DNA from: Pseudomonadota bacterium
GTDB taxonomy: Bacteria > Desulfobacterota > Desulfobacteria > Desulfobacterales > Desulfolunaceae
Reading direction: 5' to 3'
Length of the DNA stretch: 55,506 nt
Assembly (NCBI GenBank): GCA_018818835.1
Contig: JAHIRD010000098.1
Coordinates: forward strand, 1-55,506
Shown here: positions 36,201-43,074 of the stretch, piece by piece
Position numbering within the stretch: the first letter of the stretch is position 1
Layout: each line of letters begins with the position of its first letter
Notes under the pieces: generated by a model
Databases searched by the model: none
What the model saw: the letters and a program-made list of their open reading frames with translations, nothing else
Told to the model about the DNA's origin: nothing
Made by a program: the position numbers and the translations under genes

Positions 36201-36321
36201 CTTTCTGGATGATGTGAACTTTGAAACCGCTGTCCGCCAGATCAAGGGCTGACTGCATCCCTCCAATACCGCCTCCAACGATGACCACTGAGCCTCGCTT
36301 TTTGTTTTCCGTATTGCTCAT
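33298..36321 (-). CDS. hdrA: HdrA-like flavoprotein with duplicated FAD module (1007 aa)
   Basis: About 350 residues longer than methanogen HdrA. Residues 1-450 form one FAD module (VVIVGGGIGGMQSALDLADS at about 12, then CTGCGVCEEKCP near 115 and CTYLTKGKCRVCEKVC near 160), resembling QmoA. From about 460 comes a canonical HdrA: GVIVCHCGINI, VVASCTPRTHEPLF, IREQCSWCH, a second FAD site IIGGGISGMTTALSLGDQG near 607 and two C-terminal [4Fe-4S] motifs CMSCLACFRVCP and CTGCGICSGICP. HdrA is the electron-bifurcating flavin subunit. The start overlaps the hdrB stop (ATGA), and mvhD follows after 32 bases. It should sit in a cytoplasmic HdrABC-MvhD-MetVF complex. Confidence 0.92.
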   Translation of the reverse strand: MSNTENKKRGSVVIVGGGIGGMQSALDLADSGFKVHIIQKESTIGGTMVMLDKTFPTGDCSMCMISPKMVEVARHPGIKIHTLSQVTSVKGAAGDFTVAIRQKPRYVDPEKCTGCGVCEEKCPKKTASEFEQNLSVRKAIYSEFSQAVPNTRVIDPEICTYLTKGKCRVCEKVCTANAINFEDTEKEYELKTGAIILAPGLQRHNPWRHQELGYGRWENVVTSLQFERILSASGPFSGEIKRPSDQKHPEKIAWLQCVGSRDPHNANPWCSSVCCMYATKQAVIAKEHDNRISPSIFYMDMRAFGKDFDKYVDRAKNEYNVNYHRAMISDVREDPKTGDLVLRYSGMDGKQTYENFDMVVLSIGLEPHDDAWTFAETIGIDLNAYGFAGTTPFRPVESSKAGIYVTGTFQSPKDIPETVMQGSAVAGSAMSLLADVRGTEVEHVELPPEKDISSDQPRVGVIVCHCGINISQTVDVKKIANDVKNLPHVVHSEDMMYACAQDSQETIKNLIKDKNLNRLVVASCTPRTHEPLFQETIRQAGLNKYLFELADIREQCSWCHMGDQENATRKAADIVRMNVAKVSLFEPLTTDSVPVTPAALIIGGGISGMTTALSLGDQGYDVHLVEKNANIGGLLNNVYRTIEAGDVQHFLKSRINEVKKHHKITIHTDASVEKTEGYVGNFTTRLTDGSTFDHGAVIVATGGMEYTPSEYLYGESQWVVTQRELEKQLEEKGPEPGASYVMIQCVGSREEPLNYCSRICCQDAIKNAIAIKEKGLGTHVTILYRDMRTYGLREDYYKKARDLGVLFMRYEPDNKPQVEATGWGVAVTAYDPMLNRPVVIHANFLVLSTGLRPHPSTEEIGKMYKLTRNPDGFFLEAHVKLRPVDFPTEGFYLSGLAHAPKNIDETISQALSAAGRAGVLLSHERLGVSGIISKHNRDLCMSCLACFRVCPFDSPFIDEDGKVSHSEIKCTGCGICSGICPAKAFQVNNFRDDQIIAMIDALTENIA

Positions 36322-37190
36322 ATGAGATTCAACTCCTTTACAAGCCCGAGGGTATCAATAAAATGCCTGTGGGCATTCAGTTCTTCAAGGGGAATTCCCA
36401 TGGCCACTCCGATCAATTCCGTAATGAAATACACGGGAAGCCGTTCATAGATTCCGAATTTATTGCAATAGGTATTCTGGTAGGCATCCAGATTCAATTG
36501 GCACATGGGGCAGGTGGTAACGATGCAATTGAAACCGCTGTGCACCGCATTTTTCATGATTTTCCCCATGAGATTCATGGCGGTTTCCGAATCATTGATG
36601 GCGGCTGAAGCACCGCAACAGGCTGTTTTGTAGCTCCAGTCCATGGTTTCGGCACCCAGCATGTCCAGAATTTTTTCCATTCCTTGCGGATTTTCCACAT
36701 TGTCGGAAACAGGGACATCATAAGCAAAACGTGTCATGCAGCCGTAGTAACTTGCCGGTTTCAGGCCTTTGAGCTGCCGTGTAATTTTTGATTCAAATTT
36801 TCCTTGTTTGGCCGCTTCCAGAAGCAGTTCCAATATCGTCAACAATTTTATGGTGTTTTTAACAGGAAACGCCAGTTCGGCATTGATATCGGAGCGAAGT
36901 GTCTCGTTACTTCGGAGTCGGGTCTTGGCCATGAGGTGGCTTGAATAACAACCGGAGCAGGGGATCAGCATTTCCGTAAAACCGGCGTTCTCGGCTATTC
37001 CAAGATTCCGGGACGGAAGAGCCACGGCAAGGAAATCATCAAATTTCCCGGCAGATGTTGCGCCGCAACAACTCCAGTCATTGATTTCGACAATTTTCGT
37101 TCCAAGTTCAGAAAAAATCCGTTTTGTCTGAAGGTCATAAAACTGCGATGATTGATGAAGCGAGCATCCGGGATAATAAGCGACTTCCAT
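36318..37190 (-). CDS. hdrB: heterodisulfide reductase subunit B (CCG protein)
   Basis: 290 residues from ATG 37190, chosen because GAGGT lies four to five bases upstream; an earlier in-frame ATG at 37205 has no such site. The N-terminus MEVAYYPGCSLHQSSQFYD is typical. Two CCG-type Cys sets are visible: WSCCGATSAG with PCSGCYSSHL, and TACCGASAAIND with TCPMCQLNLD. These hold the two non-cubane clusters of HdrB that cleave disulfides in methanogens. In this locus the substrate is unknown, and the subunit may simply complete the Hdr core. Overlaps hdrA by four bases. Confidence 0.92.
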   Translation of the reverse strand: MEVAYYPGCSLHQSSQFYDLQTKRIFSELGTKIVEINDWSCCGATSAGKFDDFLAVALPSRNLGIAENAGFTEMLIPCSGCYSSHLMAKTRLRSNETLRSDINAELAFPVKNTIKLLTILELLLEAAKQGKFESKITRQLKGLKPASYYGCMTRFAYDVPVSDNVENPQGMEKILDMLGAETMDWSYKTACCGASAAINDSETAMNLMGKIMKNAVHSGFNCIVTTCPMCQLNLDAYQNTYCNKFGIYERLPVYFITELIGVAMGIPLEELNAHRHFIDTLGLVKELNLI

Positions 37191-37244
37191 GGTTACCTCA
37201 TGCATGTGATTGATCTTTAAAAACAGGATGAAGGGCCGAACATG

Positions 37245-37898
37245 CTATTCCTGACGATTTTTGATCTGAGATCGCCTTTCTTTTTTTAAAGAAGCCTTTT
37301 TTTTCACAGCAATTTTGTAAAACTGTTTGACTTCTTTTCGCCCGCGGGATGTATGAAGTTTTAAATGCAGGCGTTTCTGCTTGAACATGGATCGACCGAG
37401 TTTGATCTGGGACGCGATTTCTTCATAGGCTTTTCTGAATTGGAAGCTTAACATATGCTTTCCGATGTTCTTTAGTTCGTAATAACCCATGAACTCCATC
37501 TCATTGACACGGCCCCACCGGGTACATCCCTGTACAAAAGCGTCATGGAAATATGCGATGTTGGGATTTAATGGGATAACATCTTCTTCTCTGGACATTT
37601 TTTTCAATGTTTCTGTAATTCTTCCGGATTGAATATTATTGGGACATCGTGTTCCGCAGGTGTAACAGGACACGCATTGCCAGACCAGAGCGTTGTCAAC
37701 GGCGGCGTCCCTGTCTCCAAGGGTCACCAGGCGTATCAGATAATCGGGTGTGATTCCGGTTTCTTCTCCCACAGTACACCCCGAAGCACAGCGCCTACAC
37801 TGATAACAGGCATAAAGATTCTGATGGGATCGCTCAATAACTTCATCAATAAACGATTTAGCGGTCTGTGGGTTGTATGAAAGGGCGGATAAGGTCAT
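37245..37898 (-). CDS. hdrC: heterodisulfide reductase subunit C (two [4Fe-4S])
   Basis: 217 residues. Two ferredoxin motifs, CYQCRRCASGC (about 31-41) and CVSCYTCGTRCPN (about 75-87), define HdrC. The last ~70 residues are very basic (KQKRLHLKLHTSRGRKEVKQ, ending RRSQIKNRQE) and longer than in most HdrC proteins. AAGGAG lies five bases before the start. It is the first gene of the hdrCBA-mvhD-metVF operon; the promoter should lie in the divergent region 37899-38581. Confidence 0.9.
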   Translation of the reverse strand: MTLSALSYNPQTAKSFIDEVIERSHQNLYACYQCRRCASGCTVGEETGITPDYLIRLVTLGDRDAAVDNALVWQCVSCYTCGTRCPNNIQSGRITETLKKMSREEDVIPLNPNIAYFHDAFVQGCTRWGRVNEMEFMGYYELKNIGKHMLSFQFRKAYEEIASQIKLGRSMFKQKRLHLKLHTSRGRKEVKQFYKIAVKKKASLKKERRSQIKNRQE

Positions 37899-38581
37899 CG
37901 ATACTCCTTATATCAGCAGTTTGAAAAAAGTAACTATCTGTAACAACATGATATTTACATTATTCACAATACAGATAGAAAAACATTGGAGGGCAAAAAA
38001 TCACCCATCACGAATACATGTGACAATCCTATCTAAATCATGCTTCTAAGACGTATGAAAACTGATGTATGAAAAATTATGTATATCTAAATAAATGAAT
38101 ATTAAAAGTTCGGATGAACAGCAATAACACAGAGAATCTAAGATTTTCGTTTCTTCAACAATATTGAAGGAAAGCTACTTAGTCAATAGGTCTTTTGGAA
38201 AAAATAAAAAATATCATGAAAGAATAATCACCCGCAGTCGCGGTCTATTAACCTAATCCCCTGTTCCTTTTATAAATCCTTTCCAAAAACCATGATACAT
38301 CACCTGTAAAAGATTGTTTTTGATTTGTTTAAAGGGATGGAACCTAAACAACCGAGAGTCTTCATGGTGCCCGATTCCTTGATTTTGAATTAATGGAAAA
38401 ATTTTAAACCAGGGATATGGCAAATCATAAAAATGTGGTATATTTTTATATTGTATCAAGAATCCTTTTTTTTAATGTTAGTCTATATGTTAAGTGTTTG
38501 ATAAATATGGAAACTTTTCAAATGTCTTAAGCACTATTTAAGACCCTATGATGATGCAGTATCTTGTGACCGAGGTAAGCG
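37899..38581. other. long divergent intergenic region (hdr operon / PilZ gene)
   Basis: About 680 AT-rich bases. A 68-codon minus-strand frame (38253-38459) has no ribosome-binding site and no recognisable family, so I do not call it a gene. Promoters for the hdr operon and the PilZ gene must lie here, but no strong consensus is visible. The size is unusual for this otherwise compact region and could hold a regulatory RNA or a decayed gene. Confidence 0.45.
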
Positions 38582-38911
38582 ATGGACCTGAAATATTCAA
38601 ATCAGAGGGTTGAAAAAAGAGAACTGATTAAAGAGTATTACAGTGTTGAAATCCATATTGAAGGAAGCGGGCAGGTCAATCAGTTTGTTATTTATGATAT
38701 GTCCAGTTCGGGATTGTGTCTCCTTGTTCGAGAAGACTCCCTTATCCTGAATAAAATTAAAGTGGGTAAAAAATATAAAATGAAATATTACCCTGTGGAT
38801 CTTCTTGGTAATGTGGAGTACATTGACACTCAGATTCGCCATATCACGAAATCAAAGAATCACAGCCTCTCAGGGCATTATATGGTTGGGCTTTCTCTGG
38901 ATAAAATTTAA
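38582..38911 (+). CDS. PilZ-domain protein (probable c-di-GMP binder)
   Basis: 109 residues, a single domain. The early basic motif (QRVEKRELIKEYY) and the central IYDMSSSGLCLLV match the PilZ RxxxR and D/NxSxxG signature, though the Arg spacing is loose and should be checked. GAGGT lies just before the ATG. PilZ proteins bind c-di-GMP, and several enzymes of that pathway (the GGDEF fusion at 25579, the HD-GYP protein at 41628) are encoded nearby. The target process is unknown. Confidence 0.8.
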   Translation: MDLKYSNQRVEKRELIKEYYSVEIHIEGSGQVNQFVIYDMSSSGLCLLVREDSLILNKIKVGKKYKMKYYPVDLLGNVEYIDTQIRHITKSKNHSLSGHYMVGLSLDKI

Positions 38912-39049
38912 AAGCCTTTCATTGCCATTTCCCCAAATACACTTATCTTAATTAAAGCCCTTTATAAGAAAGGCCTGGCTCTTCCGGTTTACAAGATAGA
39001 TGATGTCATGTAATACTTTAATATTTTCATATGGGTTTATCAGGTTTTC

Positions 39050-39217
39050 ATGGAAAAAGAATGTCAGAATCATCCGGGAACTCCCGCAACGTGTTTTTGT
39101 GAAAAGTACAAAAAATATCTCTGTGAAACCTGTTGTTTTTGCAGGGACCCTAAAATTTATTGTAAATACAGACCCATGTGCATCATATGGGAAAAACAGA
39201 AATACGGCAATTTATAA
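39050..39217 (+). CDS. 55-residue Cys-rich small protein
   Basis: A short frame from ATG 39050 to TAA 39217. It has nine Cys in 55 residues, arranged as ECQNH, TCFCEKY, LCETCCFCRD and IYCKY with RPMC. The pattern suggests binding of Zn, Ni or an Fe-S cluster. CAGG lies five bases before the ATG. It lies 28 bases before the CooT-like gene on the same strand, so it is probably the first gene of that operon. I do not recognise a named family. Confidence 0.65.
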   Translation: MEKECQNHPGTPATCFCEKYKKYLCETCCFCRDPKIYCKYRPMCIIWEKQKYGNL

Positions 39218-39245
39218 TCATATCTATCGATAAGGAACGACAATT

Positions 39246-39431
39246 ATGTGCGAATCCAATGTTTATATCCGTAAAAACAACGAAGACGAACTGGTGATGG
39301 AAAACGTTGCCGCCATCCAGCCCCTGGGCGATGGACGATTTATTTTAAAGGGCCTCCTCGGAGAAAGTTGTGAAATCAAAGGGACTTTGCAGGATATCAA
39401 CCTTATGGCCCATAAAATTGTATTTGAATGA
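39246..39431 (+). CDS. cooT: CooT-like small nickel-binding protein
   Basis: 61 residues beginning MCESNVYI. The conserved MC-x-[AS]-N start and overall length match the CooT family, whose Cys2 binds nickel at a dimer interface. CooT was first found as an accessory for nickel insertion into CO dehydrogenase. The rest (VAAIQPLGDGRFILKGLLGE, ending MAHKIVFE) is a small beta-barrel typical of the family. AAGGA lies nine bases upstream. The neighbouring RACo-like activator fits a role in CODH/acetyl-CoA synthase or methyltransferase maturation. Confidence 0.82.
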   Translation: MCESNVYIRKNNEDELVMENVAAIQPLGDGRFILKGLLGESCEIKGTLQDINLMAHKIVFE

Positions 39432-39438
39432 GAAACCC

Positions 39439-40041
39439 ATGGAAAATGATGATACTAAAAACCGGTTCTGCGAAGATCTGGTGAAACATAACCGTCTTAG
39501 GGATTTCTCTAAATGGTTTTTTTATTCGGGAATGCTGTACGGAAGCTCTGATAAATGGTGGGGCAAGGGGGGGGAACGCCCGGATGCCCATGAAGGCCTG
39601 GATATTTGCTATTACTTGGACAGCAAAGACAAACTGATTCAACTCCAAGGGCTTCTCTGGATACCTGCCATGTACAGTGGAACTGTGTTTGAAATCAGCG
39701 ATGATGATTATCTGGGTAAATCTATTTTTATCCGGCATGGTGCCAGAGACTCAAATAATCTAATTCTCCATTCCGTGTATGCCCATTCTGTACCGGCACG
39801 GGGCCTTTGTGTGAATCAGACTGTGAAGCAGGGTGAAATCATTGCCGCCATGGCCGATATCAGCGAACGAAATTTGTCCATTCCGGCCCATATCCATGTG
39901 TCAATGGTTTTTCTTCCCGAGGATTATCCCAAAGACAAACTGAAATGGCAAATCCTCGCCCTGACGTATCAGGCACGGTTAGTGGACCCCTTTGCTTATC
40001 TTGATTGTGATTATACGGTTAAACCCTATGTGCCTTTATGA
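39439..40041 (+). CDS. M23/LytM-like peptidase-fold protein
   Basis: 200 residues from ATG 39439; the frame is open from 39370 but that part overlaps cooT. The M23 zinc motifs are visible: HEGLDICYY (HxxxD, about residues 52-60), VYAHS and HIHVSMVF (HxH). No signal peptide or membrane segment is visible, which is odd for a cell-wall hydrolase, so the protein may be cytoplasmic and act in metal or corrinoid handling; that is speculation. It lies seven bases after cooT, and its stop overlaps the next start. Confidence 0.75.
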   Translation: MENDDTKNRFCEDLVKHNRLRDFSKWFFYSGMLYGSSDKWWGKGGERPDAHEGLDICYYLDSKDKLIQLQGLLWIPAMYSGTVFEISDDDYLGKSIFIRHGARDSNNLILHSVYAHSVPARGLCVNQTVKQGEIIAAMADISERNLSIPAHIHVSMVFLPEDYPKDKLKWQILALTYQARLVDPFAYLDCDYTVKPYVPL

Positions 40042-41615
40042 CGAACCATGGATCATCTGATATGACAGAACCTAAATCCCCTGAACGGTGGGTTGTTCAT
40101 CTTCGTATGACACCGCCCGAACTTAAGGATAATACGGCCGATGCCGAACGACTTGTCTCCTGTTTGAAACCGATTTTAAAAACCAGACACGTGGACCTGG
40201 ACTTGTTTATCATGAAAAAAATCCCCCGGATTATCCGATCAGCGGGATATCGCGTAACATGTCTTGTGTTCAAAGATCGTGACCGATGGATTCTTGTGGA
40301 TATCAAGGCCCAGGATGACAGGACAGCGTTTTTGGGCCTTGCAGTGGATCTGGGTACAACCCGGGTTGTTTTTCGTCTGGTGGACCTTGAAACAGGTGTG
40401 AGTCTGGGTGAATCTTCCTTTGATAACCCCCAGATCGCCATTGGTCCGGATATCCTCACCCGGATTCATTATACGGACCAGAAAGGCGGCCTTGATCATA
40501 TTCATCAGATGATCATTGATTCCTTTAATCTGGAGATTGAAAAAATCTCGGAAAAAGCCGGAATTGCTATGGGTGATATTTCCTTGATGGCCGTTGCCGG
40601 CAATACCACCATGACCCATTTGTTTCTGGGTATCAGTCCCCATTTTATCATACGCGAACCCTATATCCCCGGAATAAACCGGCCGGGACTTCACCGTGCA
40701 GCTGAGCTGGGCATTAACGTTAACCCCGGAGCAAGGGTCTTTGTTTTTCCAAATATCGGGAGTTATTTTGGGGGAGATTTGATCGCAGGCATTGTTTATT
40801 CAGGTTTGAATACAAAGCCCGAGATCTCCATTCTTGTGGATGTGGGGACCAACGCCGAAGTTGTACTGGGAAATAACGACTTTTTGATTGCCTGTGCAGG
40901 TGCGGCAGGCCCAGCTCTGGAAGGTGGGGTGTCTTCCATTGGTATGATGGCAGGACCCGGTGTGATTGACCGGGTCTGGCTTAATCCCGACGGCTCACTT
41001 GGGGTCCACACCATTGATGAGAAGCCTCCTGTGGGGATTTGCGGGTCCGGCTTTATTGATCTGGCAGCCATGCTTTTCAAATCAGGTGCCATTGACATCA
41101 GGGGACGTATTGTTTCTGATAAACACGCGAGTCGTATCCGGGTCATTGATGAGATGAACCATCTTGTCATTGTTGCAAAAGAAAACTCCGGTACAGGGGA
41201 AGATATATGCATCAGTCAGGCAAGTCTGGACAGCCTGATACGGTCAAAGGCCGCCATGTTCACGATTCTTGAAACCATTGCTTTGAATGTGGGTCTGACC
41301 CTTCAGGATCTTTCGGTGTTCTATGTGGCAGGAACCTTCGGCTCGTTCATCAACCCCGAGTCAGCCATTACCATCGGCATGATTCCGGATCTTCCCCTTG
41401 AAACCTATAAGACTCTGGGCAACAGTTCTCTGGGCGGTGCCGCCATGATTCTTGAAGACAGAAACGCCATTGACCAGGTCGATGAAATTCGTAACAGCAT
41501 CACCTATATCGAACTGAACGTGGATCAGGGATTCATGAATCGCTTTAGCGGCGCGAAATTCATCCCCCATACCAATCCGGAGCTGTTTCCCTCTGTACGT
41601 TTACAAAACGTATAA
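40038..41615 (+). CDS. RACo-like corrinoid protein reductive activator, no [2Fe-2S] domain
   Basis: 525 residues. It matches the ASKHA/DUF4445 C-terminal part of RACo-type activators: a linker domain (WVVHLRMTPPELKDNTADAE, about 20-95), then an actin-like ATPase (LAVDLGTTRVVFRLVDLETG near 100; VDVGTNAEVVLG near 267; CAGAAGPALEGG near 295; YVAGTFGSFINPE near 430). These proteins use ATP to drive reduction of cob(II)alamin in corrinoid iron-sulfur proteins or methyltransferases. The usual N-terminal plant-type [2Fe-2S] domain is absent, so electrons must come from a partner. ATG 40038 overlaps the upstream stop. It is the last gene of the cluster; the next gene is convergent 12 bases away. Confidence 0.88.
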   Translation: MTNHGSSDMTEPKSPERWVVHLRMTPPELKDNTADAERLVSCLKPILKTRHVDLDLFIMKKIPRIIRSAGYRVTCLVFKDRDRWILVDIKAQDDRTAFLGLAVDLGTTRVVFRLVDLETGVSLGESSFDNPQIAIGPDILTRIHYTDQKGGLDHIHQMIIDSFNLEIEKISEKAGIAMGDISLMAVAGNTTMTHLFLGISPHFIIREPYIPGINRPGLHRAAELGINVNPGARVFVFPNIGSYFGGDLIAGIVYSGLNTKPEISILVDVGTNAEVVLGNNDFLIACAGAAGPALEGGVSSIGMMAGPGVIDRVWLNPDGSLGVHTIDEKPPVGICGSGFIDLAAMLFKSGAIDIRGRIVSDKHASRIRVIDEMNHLVIVAKENSGTGEDICISQASLDSLIRSKAAMFTILETIALNVGLTLQDLSVFYVAGTFGSFINPESAITIGMIPDLPLETYKTLGNSSLGGAAMILEDRNAIDQVDEIRNSITYIELNVDQGFMNRFSGAKFIPHTNPELFPSVRLQNV

Positions 41616-41627
41616 GGGCCAGTTGAA

Positions 41628-43070
41628 TTATAAAAAAAAGTCAGCGGTCCGGATACCCAGTTGGGAAGGGTTGTAGGCTTGAACGATCTGATACCTGTAT
41701 TCTTTTGTATGGGGATCTTTTTCGGATAAATCGCACTCACGACCTTTTGTATAGCCGTCTTGCTCATCAGCAACCAGCAAAATCACACGAGGCCGTGAAC
41801 TGCTGCCCTCGGAAATGCTTTTGATGACCAGTCCTTTTTGGCCGTCCGACAATTCCAATACCGTTCCCACCGGGTAGGTTCCGATCATGTTGACAAACCA
41901 TTTGAGTAAGGTTGGATCAAAATCCCTGCCTGATTCTTCGATCATAATTTTCAAGGCATTGTCCTGGCTGATGGCCACCGGGCGATATATACGAACTGAG
42001 GTTAAGGCATCATAAACATCAGCGATGGTAATGATACGTCCGAAAAGACTGATGGGCTTGCTCCATTTAACCTTTGGGTAACCCGATAAATTATATTTCA
42101 GATGGTGTTCAAATAGAGGAAGGACGATCTGGGCTTTTATTTTTTGAACGGTCTGGAGCTTTAAAATCTGCCGAACACTGTTCAGGGAATGCTTTTGAAC
42201 CTGTTCGAATTCGGTTTCGGTTAATGCTCCGGGTTTGTTTAAAATGCTGACATCAATGTCGATTTTGCCAAGATCATGAAACAACCCGCAAAGACCAAGA
42301 CGAACCAATGATTTTTTTGACAGTCCGATCTTTTGTCCAAGACACATGGAAAGGATGGCAACGTTCACCGAATGAGTGTATGTGTAATTGTCATAATCTT
42401 TGATGGTGGACAGGCCCAGTAAAACCGGATCATCGTTGATGACCATATCTGCAAGGTTTTGGACCACACGCATTGATTTCCGTATGCCGGTCTGTTTACC
42501 CGAGGCAATTTTCTCAGTGACATCGAAGATGGAATTGTAGGTATAGGAATAGATGCTCCAGGCGCGCTTCTTTATTTTTTCATCATCGAGTAGCTCTTCA
42601 TTTGTTTTGGCATGGATGACACGAACCCAATCTATGCCGTTTTTTTCAAGCTGTGAGTCAATCCATTGTCCGGGGTCTTCTTGTTTGAAGGCCTTGTTTA
42701 AAATTTGTGCAAACATCACCACGTGTTTGAGCTGATCGTCGTCAGGAAAACCCATAAATGAAAATCCGGTCACGCCCAAAGATTCAAACAAAGACAGCAG
42801 GCTTTGGATGATGGATAGTGTTTCATATCTGTGGAGAATTTTTTGTTTCTGGACATAAAACCGACCCCGTGTGGCTTCTACTGTCAAACAATCTGTTGAT
42901 TCAAAGTGTTGAGAAAGTGATCTGATGAATTGCCTGGATGCCTGGTTAACCAGCTCATTTGTTTGATCATGGATTTTGACGACTTGAAGCAGTTTGTTCC
43001 AGGTAAAGATCAATGCCTCTTCAGGATTGAGTCTAATTTTAGCGGATTTTGAATCATGGATGTCATTCAT
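41628..43070 (-). CDS. HD-GYP domain protein (probable c-di-GMP phosphodiesterase)
   Basis: 480 residues, soluble. The C-terminal half (about 200-430) carries the HD-GYP core: THSVNVAILS, GLFHDLGKIDI, a KHS helix, FEHHLKYNLSGYPKVKW and IADVYDALTS. The HD pair and GYP triplet are intact, so c-di-GMP hydrolysis is likely. The N-terminal ~190 residues are an unknown sensory or adaptor region. It follows the HEAT-repeat gene after four bases and is surely co-transcribed with it. Confidence 0.85.
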   Translation of the reverse strand: MNDIHDSKSAKIRLNPEEALIFTWNKLLQVVKIHDQTNELVNQASRQFIRSLSQHFESTDCLTVEATRGRFYVQKQKILHRYETLSIIQSLLSLFESLGVTGFSFMGFPDDDQLKHVVMFAQILNKAFKQEDPGQWIDSQLEKNGIDWVRVIHAKTNEELLDDEKIKKRAWSIYSYTYNSIFDVTEKIASGKQTGIRKSMRVVQNLADMVINDDPVLLGLSTIKDYDNYTYTHSVNVAILSMCLGQKIGLSKKSLVRLGLCGLFHDLGKIDIDVSILNKPGALTETEFEQVQKHSLNSVRQILKLQTVQKIKAQIVLPLFEHHLKYNLSGYPKVKWSKPISLFGRIITIADVYDALTSVRIYRPVAISQDNALKIMIEESGRDFDPTLLKWFVNMIGTYPVGTVLELSDGQKGLVIKSISEGSSSRPRVILLVADEQDGYTKGRECDLSEKDPHTKEYRYQIVQAYNPSQLGIRTADFFL

Positions 43071-43074
43071 AGGT

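Noticed and set aside
38253-38459. 68-codon minus-strand frame in the hdr/PilZ gap
   Set aside because: No ribosome-binding site and no recognisable protein; may be a decayed remnant but not supportable.
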